Positions 11,830-23,342 of a stretch of 64,000 nt of DNA are shown here, in pieces. The stretch's first letter is position 1. Every line of letters starts with the position of its first letter. The position numbers and the translations under genes were made by a program. Location of the stretch: positions 167,848 to 231,847 of the forward strand of contig MU130354.1 of NCBI GenBank assembly GCA_015039465.1. Direction: 5' to 3'. The notes under the pieces are model-generated. The model did not search any database. It was not told where the DNA came from and was given only the letters and a program-made list of their open reading frames with translations. The stretch is from Phlegmacium glaucopus. Its lineage: Eukaryota > Basidiomycota > Agaricomycetes > Agaricales > Cortinariaceae.

Positions 11830-11982
11830 AGCTGTTTTTGTTTCTCTTCTGGTTCCAAAATAAGGACAACATAGGAGTTGGGCAGCACAGCACATATGCT
11901 GAGGCCATAGTCCTTTCTGTTACAGTCCAGTTCTGTTCCGTCCATTCTGGATTCTGTCTGATGTTTTCCCTTTAACTTAACA
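11830..11982 (+). mobile_element. LTR-1 family fragment, copy B (3' part only)
   Basis: Carries the last ~150 bp of the 577-bp LTR: CTCTTCTGGTTC, the GGGCAGCACAGCACATATGCTGAGG block and the terminal AACTTAACA. The 5' portion is missing. It sits between Gypsy protease-region debris and a Gypsy integrase fragment. Confidence 0.7.
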
Positions 11983-11984
11983 AC

Positions 11985-12155
11985 TCCTTGGAATTGAACA
12001 TGCAAAAACAATGGCTTTTCATCCTCAATCTGATGGAACCACAGAACAATTTAATCAAGAAATAGAAGCTTATTTATCCATTTATTCCTTCAACAACCCA
12101 ACAAACTGGTTAACCACACTATCAACTCTCAAATTCACTCATAATAACCACCAAC
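11985..12155 (+). pseudogene. Gypsy integrase fragment
   Basis: Translates on + to LLGIEHAKTMAFHPQSDGTT followed by EQFNQEIEAYL, the region around the third catalytic acidic residue of the DDE integrase core (the E of the T-E-x-F-N-Q motif). Only about 55 codons remain; it begins directly after an LTR-1 fragment and ends at a MITE. Confidence 0.75.
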
Positions 12156-12629
12156 AGTAGGGGTTTTGGGGTAAGAGTAAGGGGTATGAGAGAGGTACTA
12201 AGGGTACCAACAGTATATAATTATTAATATAATTGAACTGTTATTTACATTTATAAAATAATATATGAGTATCCTATTGGGTCAACAATCTGCAATACTG
12301 TTAGAATTGGCATCTTGCCAATTTTTCAAACATATATAGCCATAATTGGGACACCAAATTATCCTCAACCTTCAATACAAAGGCTTAAAAGGTTAAGATA
12401 TTAGCCAAAATTTAAATTTTTGAGAAGAATTATTGGTTTACAATATATATATTATAAAACTTTGTTCAAACTGGAGAAATATATCAGCAAAAATATTAAG
12501 TCTTCATACCCCCATACCCCTGTGAAGGGTAGGGGTTTCCTGGGGGTCTCAAACCTCATACCCCTACCCCTACCCCTGCATACCCCTGGCCTGTACCCCC
12601 AGGGGTATGAAAACCCCCATCAATCACTA
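12156..12629. mobile_element. MITE with CCCCTACCCC-rich ends
   Basis: Ends AGTAGGGGTTTTGGGG... and ...AAAACCCCCATCAATCACTA are imperfect inverted repeats. The right end TAGTGATTGATGGGGG (reverse) matches the style of the MITE at 62885-63430 (TAGTGATGG...). The interior is AT-rich with GGGGTATGA / TCATACCCC blocks. The left terminus is eroded, so no target duplication can be shown. Confidence 0.6.
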
Positions 12630-13544
12630 ACAGCAATACACTGCCCCTGCCTCTTGTCACCTATGAAAATTGCTTGCCCATCCTTTATCTGACCCACCCA
12701 TCAGCTTAGAAACTTCAGCCTGTTAATCTGTGTGGATCACTAGTACTTGTATATTTCCAACTGAAGCACTACACTATTAGAGACAAGAAGACAAACAATG
12801 TTGCTAGCAACACTTTTACAGTAATCACAACCCAGATCAAGGTTCTCAAGCCTGCTGCCAAATGCAATCAGTCCCCTTACAAAAGCCTCCTGCTAAAAGG
12901 CCCCATCTTCCTTCCCCAGTCACCCACTGAGAAAAATGCTCAAATAAGTGCAGTCAACACTTTCCACCCAGGTAATGAAATTCTCTCCCATCAGTTTTAC
13001 TCCAATTCTAATTTTGATGTTAGCAACCCTGGTGGGCACATCCAACAATCATCAACGGCAATGTTAACACAGAAACAAGTTGGTCAAAGTCCAACTTTGG
13101 GCCTGATTCATTACAGGAAGACCCCATGCCATGGGCATTATCAAAGGTGGACCAAAGGTGGACAGCAAAAAAGAGCAGTTGATGAAGATGAAGACACTAC
13201 CACCACTGAGGGCAAGTCAGCCATCTCCTGAAAGCCCTGTTAGAAAGAGGAAAAAATAGAACAAATAGTTGCTCATTTTTAACTTACAATTACAAAGATA
13301 AATCATTGTTTGATGATGCCATCAACTTTTATCTTTATCTCATTAGTCTGATTACCTGTGAAAAAATAATTTCAATATTGAAGTGCTTAATAACTCAGCA
13401 AGGTATTATGTCGACAGAGTCGACCCCTAGTGTCAAAGATCTGAGTGATAAGATAGGCCCTTCTTGATGTGACATTTGTGACTTGATCCGAATGTTTTGA
13501 CACTCCGCATTAAGGTCCGCCGGGCATCACCGGCATGGGCACCA
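12630..13544. other. No supported gene; probable transposon remnants
   Basis: Several frames with many stops, none with a motif I recognise. A possible gag-like proline/glutamine-rich stretch at 12800-13230 is not convincing. The stretch ends where duplication block B begins. Confidence 0.4.
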
Positions 13545-16500
13545 CAACTAATGTTGCAGAACATCTTCCGCGTACAACCCCCCCAGTGTCATCTTACATA
13601 GTAAATATGGAACGCCCCCATCTCAACGGCCAACTGACATCTAAATATATAGCTACATTCCTCGGGCAAACGGGCAGGAGTTCATATTGCTTCTTCGGCT
13701 GCTCGAAGACTATTCAACGATATACAACCCTGCAACATCCATCAATACCGTGACATATGGTGCTTCGACAGCATTCATGAAATAATCAGTGTCGGGAACT
13801 TGAAGATTCGAAGATGTCCGGTCCTTGAAAGTCATGACTACGTCCGCAACTTGAAATGTGTTCCATTCAACCGCATGCATATGTCGAATCCTTTTTTTTT
13901 GATTGGTGGCTATTTCCGTGGGGCGATGGCTTTGAGGTAATCGTCTTACTATCACCCTAAAACTGGTTCAATGTTATTTCTTTCAGATATCCGTGAGTCC
14001 ACTGTCTCAGACAGTGAAAGTTGCTAAACGCCTATCAAAGCCGCCTGTGCGGTTGGTAGTTCTCAGAGTCTGAGTTTTTTCTCCGTCTTGTCTCTTCTCG
14101 GCGACGATCTCGATGACATTACGACAGCTCGTCTGACTTGAGTGACTGGTCTGCTGCCTCCACTGCCGAATCAACATGTCTCCCTATGTCAGGTAAAGAT
14201 CCGCTGGAGAACGGCGGTTTTACTCGAGCCGCGACTGACAATCCAACTCAAAAGGTGGACCGACACGACAGATTGGCCTGGTTGCAGAGGATGGATGCTC
14301 TAGCACGACGTAGGTTATTTACGTGTATTTGTGGTGTCGAAATTCTGTCGTCGTCACAACTCGTCAGGAAGTCCACTTGGATGTTACACCAGCATCATAT
14401 TAAACACTTTCACTCCACTTGTACGCATCGTCACGTCAGGTATTCCATCGCCTACTGGGTTTTCTATTGAATTCGAAGGCAATTGCGTAAAGCTCCACTG
14501 CCCCCAATCACTGGGCCTGGAGGGGGCTAGCCTCAATGTAAGCCCCCGGTAGCCCGTGTCTTCTAGATCCCACTGGTCCACTAGCCTCCCACAGACAGTT
14601 GGTCAAACGACTTGCCCCCTAGAAGAAATTGTGTTTGGATAGCCAAGACTGGCCTACAGTTTCGTAGCCCTGAAAGACCATGGACCATTATCCGAAAGGC
14701 GAATCAAACTATACGTTGGATCAATAGTCTAGCCTGTGGCCTTTTGGCTTGAGCAACACCAAAAATTCTCATGGCTTCAGATAACAATAACACATCGTAC
14801 TAACTTGTAGGTTCTACCTTCTCAACTTCTTTAAATCGGTACTTCTCAACGAACGTCATGGATTTCAAGGGACCAAGTTGAACGTTTCTTCTTTGTACAT
14901 GCCCGCCAAGTCTCCAAAAAAAGTGGGTGAAAGGACAGTCAATCAGGTACACAGCCGGGCATTAAAACCAGGGTGCGAAAAGAATCCCTTATCAAATGGA
15001 ATTTAAGCTTCAGGGGAAAGTCCGGTGATAAAAATCGAAGGTTGGCTGAGGGTCATACCCCACAGAATATGAGTAACAATTGTAAAAACTTCGATGGTCT
15101 GACAACCGCAAATTTACGAACGTGCTGGGCCTGAACCTTGCACTATACCTAAAATACTACCATTCTCTACGTTCAATTGTCAATTTTTTCTCATGTTGTG
15201 GAGCATCAGTCAATGCTGTCCGAGTCGCGGATATTTTCGATGAGAGGTTCCCCGAGTCGGTGCTTGATAGATCGTTGTTTTTACTCCATTAGCTAGGAAC
15301 TCCTATCAATTTTCTGCTAGCGGATAAAGGAATGGAGCGCTCGATGCTGGCTTCCGTTGGACCTACAGGAGGCTTCAAAACATCCTTTAGACATGACAAG
15401 CGGGACTGAAGTATATAACTTGAAGTACAAAAGCCTCAGGCTTCTCGACGCTGTCGTCACCAATACAACCCATTCTCTGAGACATATTAAATCTTGGCAT
15501 CCAACTGAACGGTACTCCATGAGCATGGGAATGTGTCAGCTATAACATCACCTCTCATTAACAAAGTGCGTGCCTTTGGGTGACTCGGAGTACTATGAAT
15601 TTTTCTGATCCTGCAACACGCCAATGAGATCCGATATTTTGAAACATCAAAGAATGGATTTGAAATGAATCTATTCTTTGAGGGCCATTTGATTCAATAA
15701 ACCGAGATAAGCACAGCTTCTGATTAAAAGTGTGCACTAGATCGGAAAGTTTATTGTCGAGACTGGACATTTAGCCAATGGCATTCGTCCCTGTTCCGTT
15801 AAAGACTTTGTACGGTCATGTCAGTCGTAATGATGGCTTTTGACATGTCGACGTTGGTTATTCACCACGACTCGGATCCTGGCGTCATGATTAATTGGTT
15901 ATATCAGGATATAAGTTGCATGTATATTCGAGGCTAAGGGTTGCTAGCGGGCAAGCTGGCATTACATATATACTAACGAGGCTGCTCTGTAGCATATTCT
16001 GAGACATTGAGTATGGAAACATAGCGAATCATTGCAATTGGTAGTTGCAGATACAAGAGATTCGATATGACATAACACACGCTGTAGCTGTACCTGTCAG
16101 CCACAGTCAGTGTCATTGAAAGTTGTGATTGAAAATTATAATGAAGTTGCCTGTGTAAGTGTTCCATTCGTAATGCCTCATGTTAATATATGCAGATATA
16201 GTAATAGAGGAGAATCAGATAGTAGAAGACGATTGCTTGAAAATAGTTCGACCTTTGCGGACATTGTGCGGACATACCTTTCAGCAGTTTTCTCTGCCCG
16301 TTTGCCGCTTCGGCGGGATAGACACGTGTTTCACACTTGATCAATGATCATACGGTAGATTGTTGGGTAACACAACTTGTTCATTGACCCTCGCTGGCTT
16401 TCCTTCAAGTTAATATTATCCACATCTGGGGCCTGGAAAAAACATAGCGCTCATGTATATAAAACAAGAATTTGCCAGCACCGCATTATTCGAGCCGTGA

Positions 16501-17101
16501 TCGATTGATCCGTGTCACCGGCGGGACCAATGACATGGACAAACCTTACACAGGACCCTGGATAATGGCCAATCCTTTAATCCAGACAAATTTGGGGTCA
16601 CAAAAACCTTCTAATCTGAGATGAGAGAGTATTTATTTTTTGTCTTCCCTGTTGTCCGGGGTCTTACTACTTACACAGCCCGACATCGTAGAGAAATTTC
16701 TCAAAGACAGCGTCGATTCAAAGACATGCCAGTGCATGCATTAACATTGGTAAGAAATTCTGATTAGGAAGGGTGAGGGCCAATCGGCGCCTGCGTACTG
16801 ACAGCAAAGAAGTGTACATACAGCTGGGTAGTTGGTGCTGGATCACGACAACTCAATATCTTTCTTGCCGCCCGATCAAACAGACCCACTATTTGAGAGC
16901 AAGGAAAGACGGTGACAATACCAAGCTCGACAGGCCCGCAAAGCAACGAACTCGGAATAACTGCGTGCCACATACGAATTTTACGAAAATAACTTGAAGG
17001 TTACAGTGACAGAGAGGACGACAAAATGTAATTGATTTTCAAGTCGAACAAACCTCACTTCTACTTTAAATTAGCCACTCGACCCTCAAGTACATTCCAA
17101 G

Positions 17102-17325
17102 ATGTTTCCTCATGGCCGCCTCTGGTTTCGCTCTCGCTCTTCCTGTCCTTGTGACCGCCACCATCATGCCGTCAACCAATGCAACAGTGGCTCTCTCCAG
17201 TGCTGCTCCTCCACTTAAAATGTAAGTGTGTCCATCGGTTGAAATAGAACGAATGTACTAATGGATTGGTCCTACATAATGGTCTTATTGCCCTGGCTGC
17301 ACTTCCGTCAATCTCATTCTTTGAA
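17102..17325 (+). pseudogene. Degenerate third hydrophobin
   Basis: The start is similar to the neighbouring hydrophobins, but an extra base near the fifth codon shifts the frame. In the shifted frame one still reads signal-peptide text (ALALPVLVTAT) and [13 protein letters not shown], the first three cysteines. The intron 1 start (TAAGTGTGTCCATCGGTTG) is recognisable, but exons 2 and 3 are gone: the sequence runs straight into exon 4 (AATGGTCTTATTGCCCTGGCTGCA), where the last cysteine is also out of frame. It lies about 1.1 kb upstream of hydrophobin B. In block A the equivalent place (about 4010-4020) lacks it entirely. Confidence 0.85.
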
Positions 17326-18118
17326 CTAGTTTGTGGGAGCCACGATCAAATTTTCCAAGGCTCTCTCTATTGGCTCTCCAGTAAAGAGTTTCTTGTGTCA
17401 CACTATAAACCAGAAAATAAATAAATATGGATTCCCCTTTAGAGGTTTTCAATGGTTGGCTCAGCAGTGTCTCTGAGATTACGTTGACTTAGCCCCCATG
17501 GGCCGTGCCCTGAGTTTATTTTCACTTAAATGTACTTTTTCCCACAAATTTATAGTGATTCAAGCCCTTACAAGTTACAACGAGTTAGAACGCTGCCAGA
17601 AAATTGAGTTTTAAATCGGCTGCAGTTGTGCTTCAATAAGTACGATGATCGATCAATCTGACATTGGCCCGCGAGTCGGAACAATTATGCTATTTATAGT
17701 AGATCTCAATCCCGTTCGGGTTGTGGCCGCTAACAAATCGGTGAGGTAGCTTAAGAGCAATCTGTGATGTGCTGCCTGAGGTTGAAGTCAACCCTGGGCC
17801 GAAAGGATTTGAAACGTCACCGTGTGGTAAACCACCCCGGGAATGGAGTGAAGTTTGACGCCGTGGAATTAACATGTGGCTGGAACGCGGACCAGAACTT
17901 AAGATCCGCTACTAAAAATCGGGGGCGGTGGTAATCAAACACGGTCTCGGAAATTTAATACCTGCGTCCTAGGTGCCTGTGACACTCCTTGACATGCTCC
18001 CTCCATGATGTTTATATCTGGGATCATGTGAGTAAAAATAATGACGGCATACTCAGCCTCTGTACCTGTTAGAACATGCAAAAGAACAAATATACCACTG
18101 GCGAGTGCCTTGAAAATG

Positions 18119-18127
18119 TATAAAAGG
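18119..18127 (+). promoter_or_regulatory. TATA box of hydrophobin gene B
   Basis: TATAAAAGG 93 bp before the start codon, the same spacing as in copy A. Confidence 0.75.
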
Positions 18128-18211
18128 CGCAACAATACTAGTAAATTCTGCAGTTGAACACACCTCAGTTCTACTTTTCAAACAGTCTCTCTACTCTACA
18201 AAGAATTCAAG

Positions 18212-18727
18212 ATGTTCGCTCGTGCTGCCTCTGTCTTTGTTCTCGCTCTCCCTCTCCTTGCGACCGCCAGCGTCCTTCCTCGTAACGATCCTCCCCCCAC
18301 CAACCAATGCAACAGTGGCTCTCTCCAGTGCTGCAACTCCACCTCCACTGTAAGTGTATCTATCGATTGAAATAGAACGAATGTACTAATAAATTGGTAC
18401 CCCTAACAGGCTTCCAACCCCGTCACTTCCCTACTCCTCGGGCTCTTGGGTATTAACGTAGGCTCTGTCACTGGCCTTGTTGGTCGTAAGCATTAATCTC
18501 CAGACTTTTGGATGTCTTGATCTCACATGGCTATGATAAAACAGTTACCTGTTCCCCCCTCACTATCATCGGTGTCAGCGGCACTAGTTGCAATCAACAG
18601 GCTGTTTGTTGCACTAACAACACATTCGTAAGATTTTTTTTATGAAAACATTGATTTTTCTTTCTTAACATCGTTCTAGAACGGTCTTGTTGCACTCGGT
18701 TGCACCCCGATCAATCTCAACCTCTGA
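18212..18727 (+). CDS. Class I hydrophobin, copy B
   Basis: Paralogue of the gene at 4883-5394. Four exons: 18212-18349, 18410-18485, 18545-18627 and 18680-18727, 114 aa, with introns in identical positions and phases. Signal peptide at residues about 8-19 ([12 protein letters not shown]). All eight cysteines keep class I hydrophobin spacing (LQCCN, TCSPL, TSC, AVCC, LGCTP). Differences from copy A are few and mostly conservative (for example the PRNDPPPT stretch before the first cysteine), with no stop or frameshift, which suggests both copies remain under purifying selection. The expected product is a secreted surface-coat protein that self-assembles at interfaces. Confidence 0.93.
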
Positions 18728-18861
18728 TCGCCGAATTTTATGCAAGTATGCTGATAGGACGTGTTTCTGTAATGACTGTGACGAATATTTCTGTGTAAAT
18801 TTTTGTAGCCAGTTTCTAGTAAAAAAAAATTTCGAGTTGTTTCCCCAAAAAGCGCGACGCG

Positions 18862-19391
18862 AATTGATTAGTCTATGCGGTCGAAAAAGATTATGTTTAT
18901 TAAGTGTTTTCTGATCCGAAGGATCAGAAAACGAGAAGTAATTGATGATATGTATTTAGAGATAGAGGAACTGGGAATAGGTTTGGGCAAAAACCCGAAG
19001 GGTTTTTCGACTGAAACAAGTGCCGGTACCTATGAGAAAAGCAATCTAAGATGAGCTGTGATGGGCGGGAGGGTCCAAGCAGCAAGAAAATCTGAGATGA
19101 TTGATATAGGTCTATGACATATTGCGTCGAGTCACGGAAACGGATTTGAAAAAGATCGATGGAGAGGCCAAAGTTGAAGTGAGGAGGACTGCTGCGAAAA
19201 AGGGAGAGGAGGGTGGGCAAAAGAAAGAGAGAGCTGCTCTGATGTCGAGCAGTGAAGTCTAACGCGAGGTTGTTGTGGTGGTGACGAAGAAAAGGTAGTC
19301 ACGTCACAACTTAGATCTTCGCGTAGACAAGATTCTATGTTCGCACTCCTTCCTCGTGTTCTCTTAGAATAAAAACTCTAAATTAGAGTCA
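18862..19391. other. 530-bp insertion specific to block B
   Basis: Block A reads directly from AAGCGCGACGCG into CATTGTGA...GTCACGTTATCGTGA, whereas block B has about 530 bp between these anchors. The insert contains a palindrome TTTTCTGATCC-GAA-GGATCAGAAAA (about 18907-18931) and TCTAAATTAGA near the right end. No terminal repeats with target duplication were found. A 98-codon minus-strand frame inside it has no recognisable feature. Confidence 0.55.
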
Positions 19392-19619
19392 CATTGTGAG
19401 GTCACGTTATCGTGACCCGCCTCGTGACCAGCGGGCGCATAGGTCACAGGTCCTTTTCTCACTCGGTTCTCGAAGCATACATTGGTCATGATTATTGCCA
19501 CGAACACGACCATTGACTAGCTTGACCCCGAGCTAAGATAACCGTTGCCATACTCCATACATGTTGCGAAAGAAACATCATACATCCAGAATGCCCACAG
19601 GAACGTCCTATTGTTCTGC

Positions 19620-21697
19620 CATACAGAATTAGGGTTGACGATTTTGCAACCCCAGTCAATCAGGATCCAAGCACATCGCCGCTGCTTCATCTTTTGACTC
19701 ATACACATTGGGATCATATTAATGGTTTATCTACAAAGTCTTCTGGATATAGAGTCTACTGCTCTGAAGACGCGAAACAAATGCCTCTGAGGTATGAGGT
19801 TTATGTTGAACGAGAGTTGCAAGCTTTGGAGCTGAGGTCTGAGAAGATTTGAACTTACTCACATTTGAGAGTCAATCCTCTACTATGTCCGGATGGTACT
19901 ATGTACTACACAGGTTCAAGAGGTTCACCAGTAACTCATTTCTATCCATCAATACCCAAAGTTAACGCTATCCTAGACTCCCTTGCCCCTCAATACGCCA
20001 ACACGGGTGGAACTGTCAGCTGAGGAGACCATTGTTATAACGCTGTTGGATGCACGTCATTGTCCTGGAGCCGTTATGCAAGTCCTGATCTAAACGCTTC
20101 GACGTAACACAAAATCAACTTCATCCATCTGCTACCCTCTAGGTTTCAGGCCCAAAAGGCGCAGTCTTACGCACTAGTGACTTCCGTGCAGAACCCTGGT
20201 TTTTTGAGTCTTACTCGCAACTCACTCCTCCAACGATACCTATCACCTCGAGACCAGGAATACGTACCCTCGGATCCGAAGCAACTGCTACCTACCACTG
20301 TTAGCACCACGCTTGAAGTAATTTATCTCAATACACCATCCGCCTTATCCGATCTCAAAGCCATTGCCCGCGAGTTCCAATCCCAGGTAATGTCATTTTT
20401 CACCCGATCGAGGTATTCAGTATCATGGATTTGGATAGATAAGCATTCAATCTATCATCACATATCAGACCCATTTCTCGGTCTCATTACTACACGAGAC
20501 CCTTCATCAACACGTTTTCATGCATGCAAACGTTTTCTTCGCTGTTCGTTCGTAGCAGTGGATAATGACACGAATTCAGCATACCCCAATTCAACAAGTC
20601 ATATGGGCAGGCGTGTCGTTTACATTAATCCGGTCACTATGGGAAGTGAAAAGTGATCTGAAGGACATAAAAGCTCGCTTGGGAGCTGGGGAAGAAATCG
20701 ACAACCCGGCATCACCGTTATCCCTGTCTCAGTCTTTTGGCTCATTAATGTTTTCGGTAGCTCGTACCTCTTTCTCAGCATTCCACTTTCCCAGAACTCC
20801 AGGCCCTCGTCAAGCTTTTTCGACCTAAATAAATAGTACACAACACTCTTGACCCTCGACTCCATGGCCTCGACTGGACGTGCATCGATCGAATGTTTTC
20901 TCACTGTCTTCACCCATCGGCGGCGATTTGGGGCAAGCTCTCCCACTATGTGCCCCCAGCTCACATCTGCGTCTTGGAGTTAGTCTTGGAGTTAGTGGTT
21001 ATGATCAGCTTACTGTCGATGCTCAAAGTGATGTCGATGTAGCAAGAACCTTCAAAGTGGAAACATTGTTTCATCCTCCGCACCCCCTCCCATGTCCTTT
21101 GTCCTAAATACAACCCCAAATACGTCAGCTAAACGAAAACATCTAACTGACGAGCGCTGGGCCTTCGCCCCTGATAGCTCAAAGAAACAGCGTCATGCGG
21201 CCAGCACCATTAATCTACGGCCTAGAATTACGTTGCATCGGATCAGCAATGTAGTCTCTTCGGCCATCTCATCAAAGGAAGCAAAAAAACTCAAACCCAG
21301 AGATACTAATTCCTTCTGAAGATTTCATCCCCACCGAACGTGAGAGACCAACGCTTCATCGGATGGATATCGCTCAGCAACTAACTAACGCATACCCCCT
21401 GTCGCACTGTCTTATGAGAAAAAGAGAGCTAAGCAGTTAGTGAAGCTCACAAAAAGGACCGAGGACGAGAAGTCGCTGATGCTGTCAGTGAACGTGAGAC
21501 AGTCAACACTATCAACGAGACGCTGGTACAGAGTCAGACGATTCTTTCATTTGAAACTGTGGATGACGACAAGAGGGATGGATTGGAATAGGAGCAGGCA
21601 GTTGGCTGATGATCAACGAGAGGCTATAGCAAACAGAAGAAGACCAGTCCCACCCTCACTCAAGTGTGCTCAATCTCCACCGCCAAGTCCTGAGTAG
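19620..21697 (+). pseudogene. SNM1/Artemis-like DNA-repair nuclease, decayed copy B
   Basis: Better preserved partner of 5710-7320. In order: YRIRVDDFATPVNQ, then LTHTHWDHINGL (about 19695-19735) with the intact H-x-H-x-D-H zinc-binding motif of metallo-beta-lactamases, SSGYRVYCSEDAKQ, the NPLL...PDGTMYY region, a beta-CASP-like stretch (SDLKAIAREFQSQ), HHISDPFLGLITTRDPSSTR, GRRVVYINPVTMGSEK, and the C-terminal region to about 21060. A basic tail (21092-21697; KRKHLTDERWAF, KKRAKQLVK) probably belongs to the same gene. Numerous stops, for example TGA after RSEKI at about 19849, and frameshifts make it a pseudogene. The family is inferred from the motif set. Confidence 0.7.
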
Positions 21698-21810
21698 GTA
21701 TTGATGCCGAGAATGAACCTGAGATCTTAATATAATTATTCGTATTTATGTTGCCGTTTACCCATAAGTATAGACGCAGAGAAGAGGACGTTATTCCGAA
21801 GAATCATTTT

Positions 21811-23159
21811 TCACCACACGGGGTCTATGTTCGGGCCTCGATCTAAACAGACTTCGAAATCATCCTCGCTAATGTGCCTCACCCAGCGGTACATCTTCAT
21901 TTTGGATCCCATCACCTTCCTCGCAGAATCAAACAAGTCAATGTCACTGGTCCTACTCCAATGGACTTGGAAGCTTCTCTGTCGATCATATATCATCATA
22001 TCTGTCGGTTTGGGGGCTAAGGAAATCTGGAATTTGGCAAGGAAAATTTTGCCGTTTTGTATGTTTGCCAACGGCTTGCCATCGGTTGACATGTCTTTAC
22101 CTGCGGTAGAAGCGTCGTGCAAAGGGTCAAGACGGTTAAGAAGCCAGCGGAATGGAGGAGAGCCAGGAGGTTCTTTCACTGAGATTGTACGCCAAGTACC
22201 TCCTTTAAGGGAACGACAGGCCGCTTTGTGGTTCTGCCAATCCCCCTTCTGACACTCTGCGTAGATAAGTAGAAAAACTCGGCGAATGGATTTGGAACTT
22301 GCCTCTGCTGCAATATGATACAGCTAGACATTGGCCGCAACGGCTAATATTTTTCTTCCCGCAAACTTCGCAACCTGGGTCCTTCGTAAGGCTCCCCAAA
22401 TCACGCATACCGATAGGACAAAGCGGCAGAACGAAGGACGCCTGTAAGACAGATTTATCTTCTTCGTTTTTCTCTTGATACTTTGAGTGCAGTCGTCTTG
22501 TGTTGCTGCGAAAAAGTTTCAGCATCGCATGACGTTCCAGGTCGCCCATATTGACGACTATTGGGTCATCTTCGGTCTTGAACAAGGAAATAAGATCTGA
22601 TAGTGCTTGCCCTTCAATTGGGCGGATTTCTCTGTACTTGATGAAGAAAAGTGGGATATCGTTCTTGATGTTGTATACGTCAAGAACCTGGAAAGAAAAT
22701 ACTTAATCCAATTTCATCTTTAGGGCAGAGATTATTTTATGGATATACCTGGACGAAAACGCCCCACCGTCCGTCATCATCTACGAAACATATTTCGCGT
22801 TTTCCCATGTCACGAAGACGAGCGAAGCCCAGTACGCTCTGGCGCAGCTCCTTGAACGTATCCTCCTTGGGCGATAGACTCCCTTTCCTACGTTGAGACA
22901 TGACTTGGTTTAACGCCTCAGATACATTCCCTCGTTGAGTCGCTTGATATAATGCTTTATCGGATGGCCAAAGCGGATACGACGTCACATCGACAGGGGT
23001 TGTGGCGATTATATTTGTGAATTGCTGAGAAGCATCAAATGCCAGTGTAAGACGTTTGTTGAGCTCTTCATCTGGCATTTTCGTAGTTTTCGGGATGGCA
23101 ACTCCCATAGAGGCCAGTAGGATCAACAGATCTTCGCGAGAGATCTCTTTTGAAGGCAT
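21811..23159 (-). CDS. MYND-type zinc finger protein
   Basis: Three exons: 23159-22749, 22687-22303 and 22256-21811, 413 aa. The C-terminal half contains a MYND finger with all ligands: CEVCG, CGQC, SYCSREC (made across the second intron), then H and C in NHKAAC. MYND fingers bind proline-rich peptides, and agarics carry many such proteins of unknown role. The N-terminal 200 residues (PSKEISREDLLILLASMG...) show no domain I know. Intron 1 is GT-AG (61 nt). Intron 2 is GC-AG (GCAAGT...GCAG, 46 nt) and is needed to restore the finger. The start is the ATG at 23159; an upstream in-frame extension exists but lies in the region shared with the F-box gene. Divergent to the F-box gene, with 183 bp between start codons. 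Confidence 0.85.
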
Positions 23160-23342
23160 GGTATGGTAATATGATAGTACAAGAATTCTGCGTTTTTTTA
23201 GATCGCTTATAAGAGCTTTTGAAAATATGCTCAACTGATATGATACAGCAAATCTGTGGAGACCAATGTTTATGTAATGTCAGCCAAGCAGGTGCAATTA
23301 ATCATTGTCGCCCACCCTTTGTTCAAAATCCCCAGCTTGCAG
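23160..23342. promoter_or_regulatory. Shared divergent intergenic region
   Basis: 183 bp between the start codons of the MYND gene (-) and the F-box gene (+). If the F-box start is instead at 23286 or 23256 the gap is even shorter. Both promoters must lie in or overlap this region. No clear TATA box. Confidence 0.5.

Larger units (their letters stand above)
13545..21065 (+). repeat. Segmental duplication, block B
   Basis: Second copy of the segment at 450-7190 (anchors listed there). Block B is longer. It holds a degenerate hydrophobin (17102-17325) and a 530-bp insertion (18862-19391) absent from A, and its SNM1-like pseudogene continues past the end of similarity into a C-terminal tail (to about 21697) that block A lost where transposon sequence begins at about 7320. 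B therefore retains more of the ancestral right edge. Confidence 0.85.

Noticed and set aside
18924..19220. 98-codon minus-strand gene
   Set aside because: No motif, no homologous frame in block A, and it lies in a 530-bp insertion of unknown nature.
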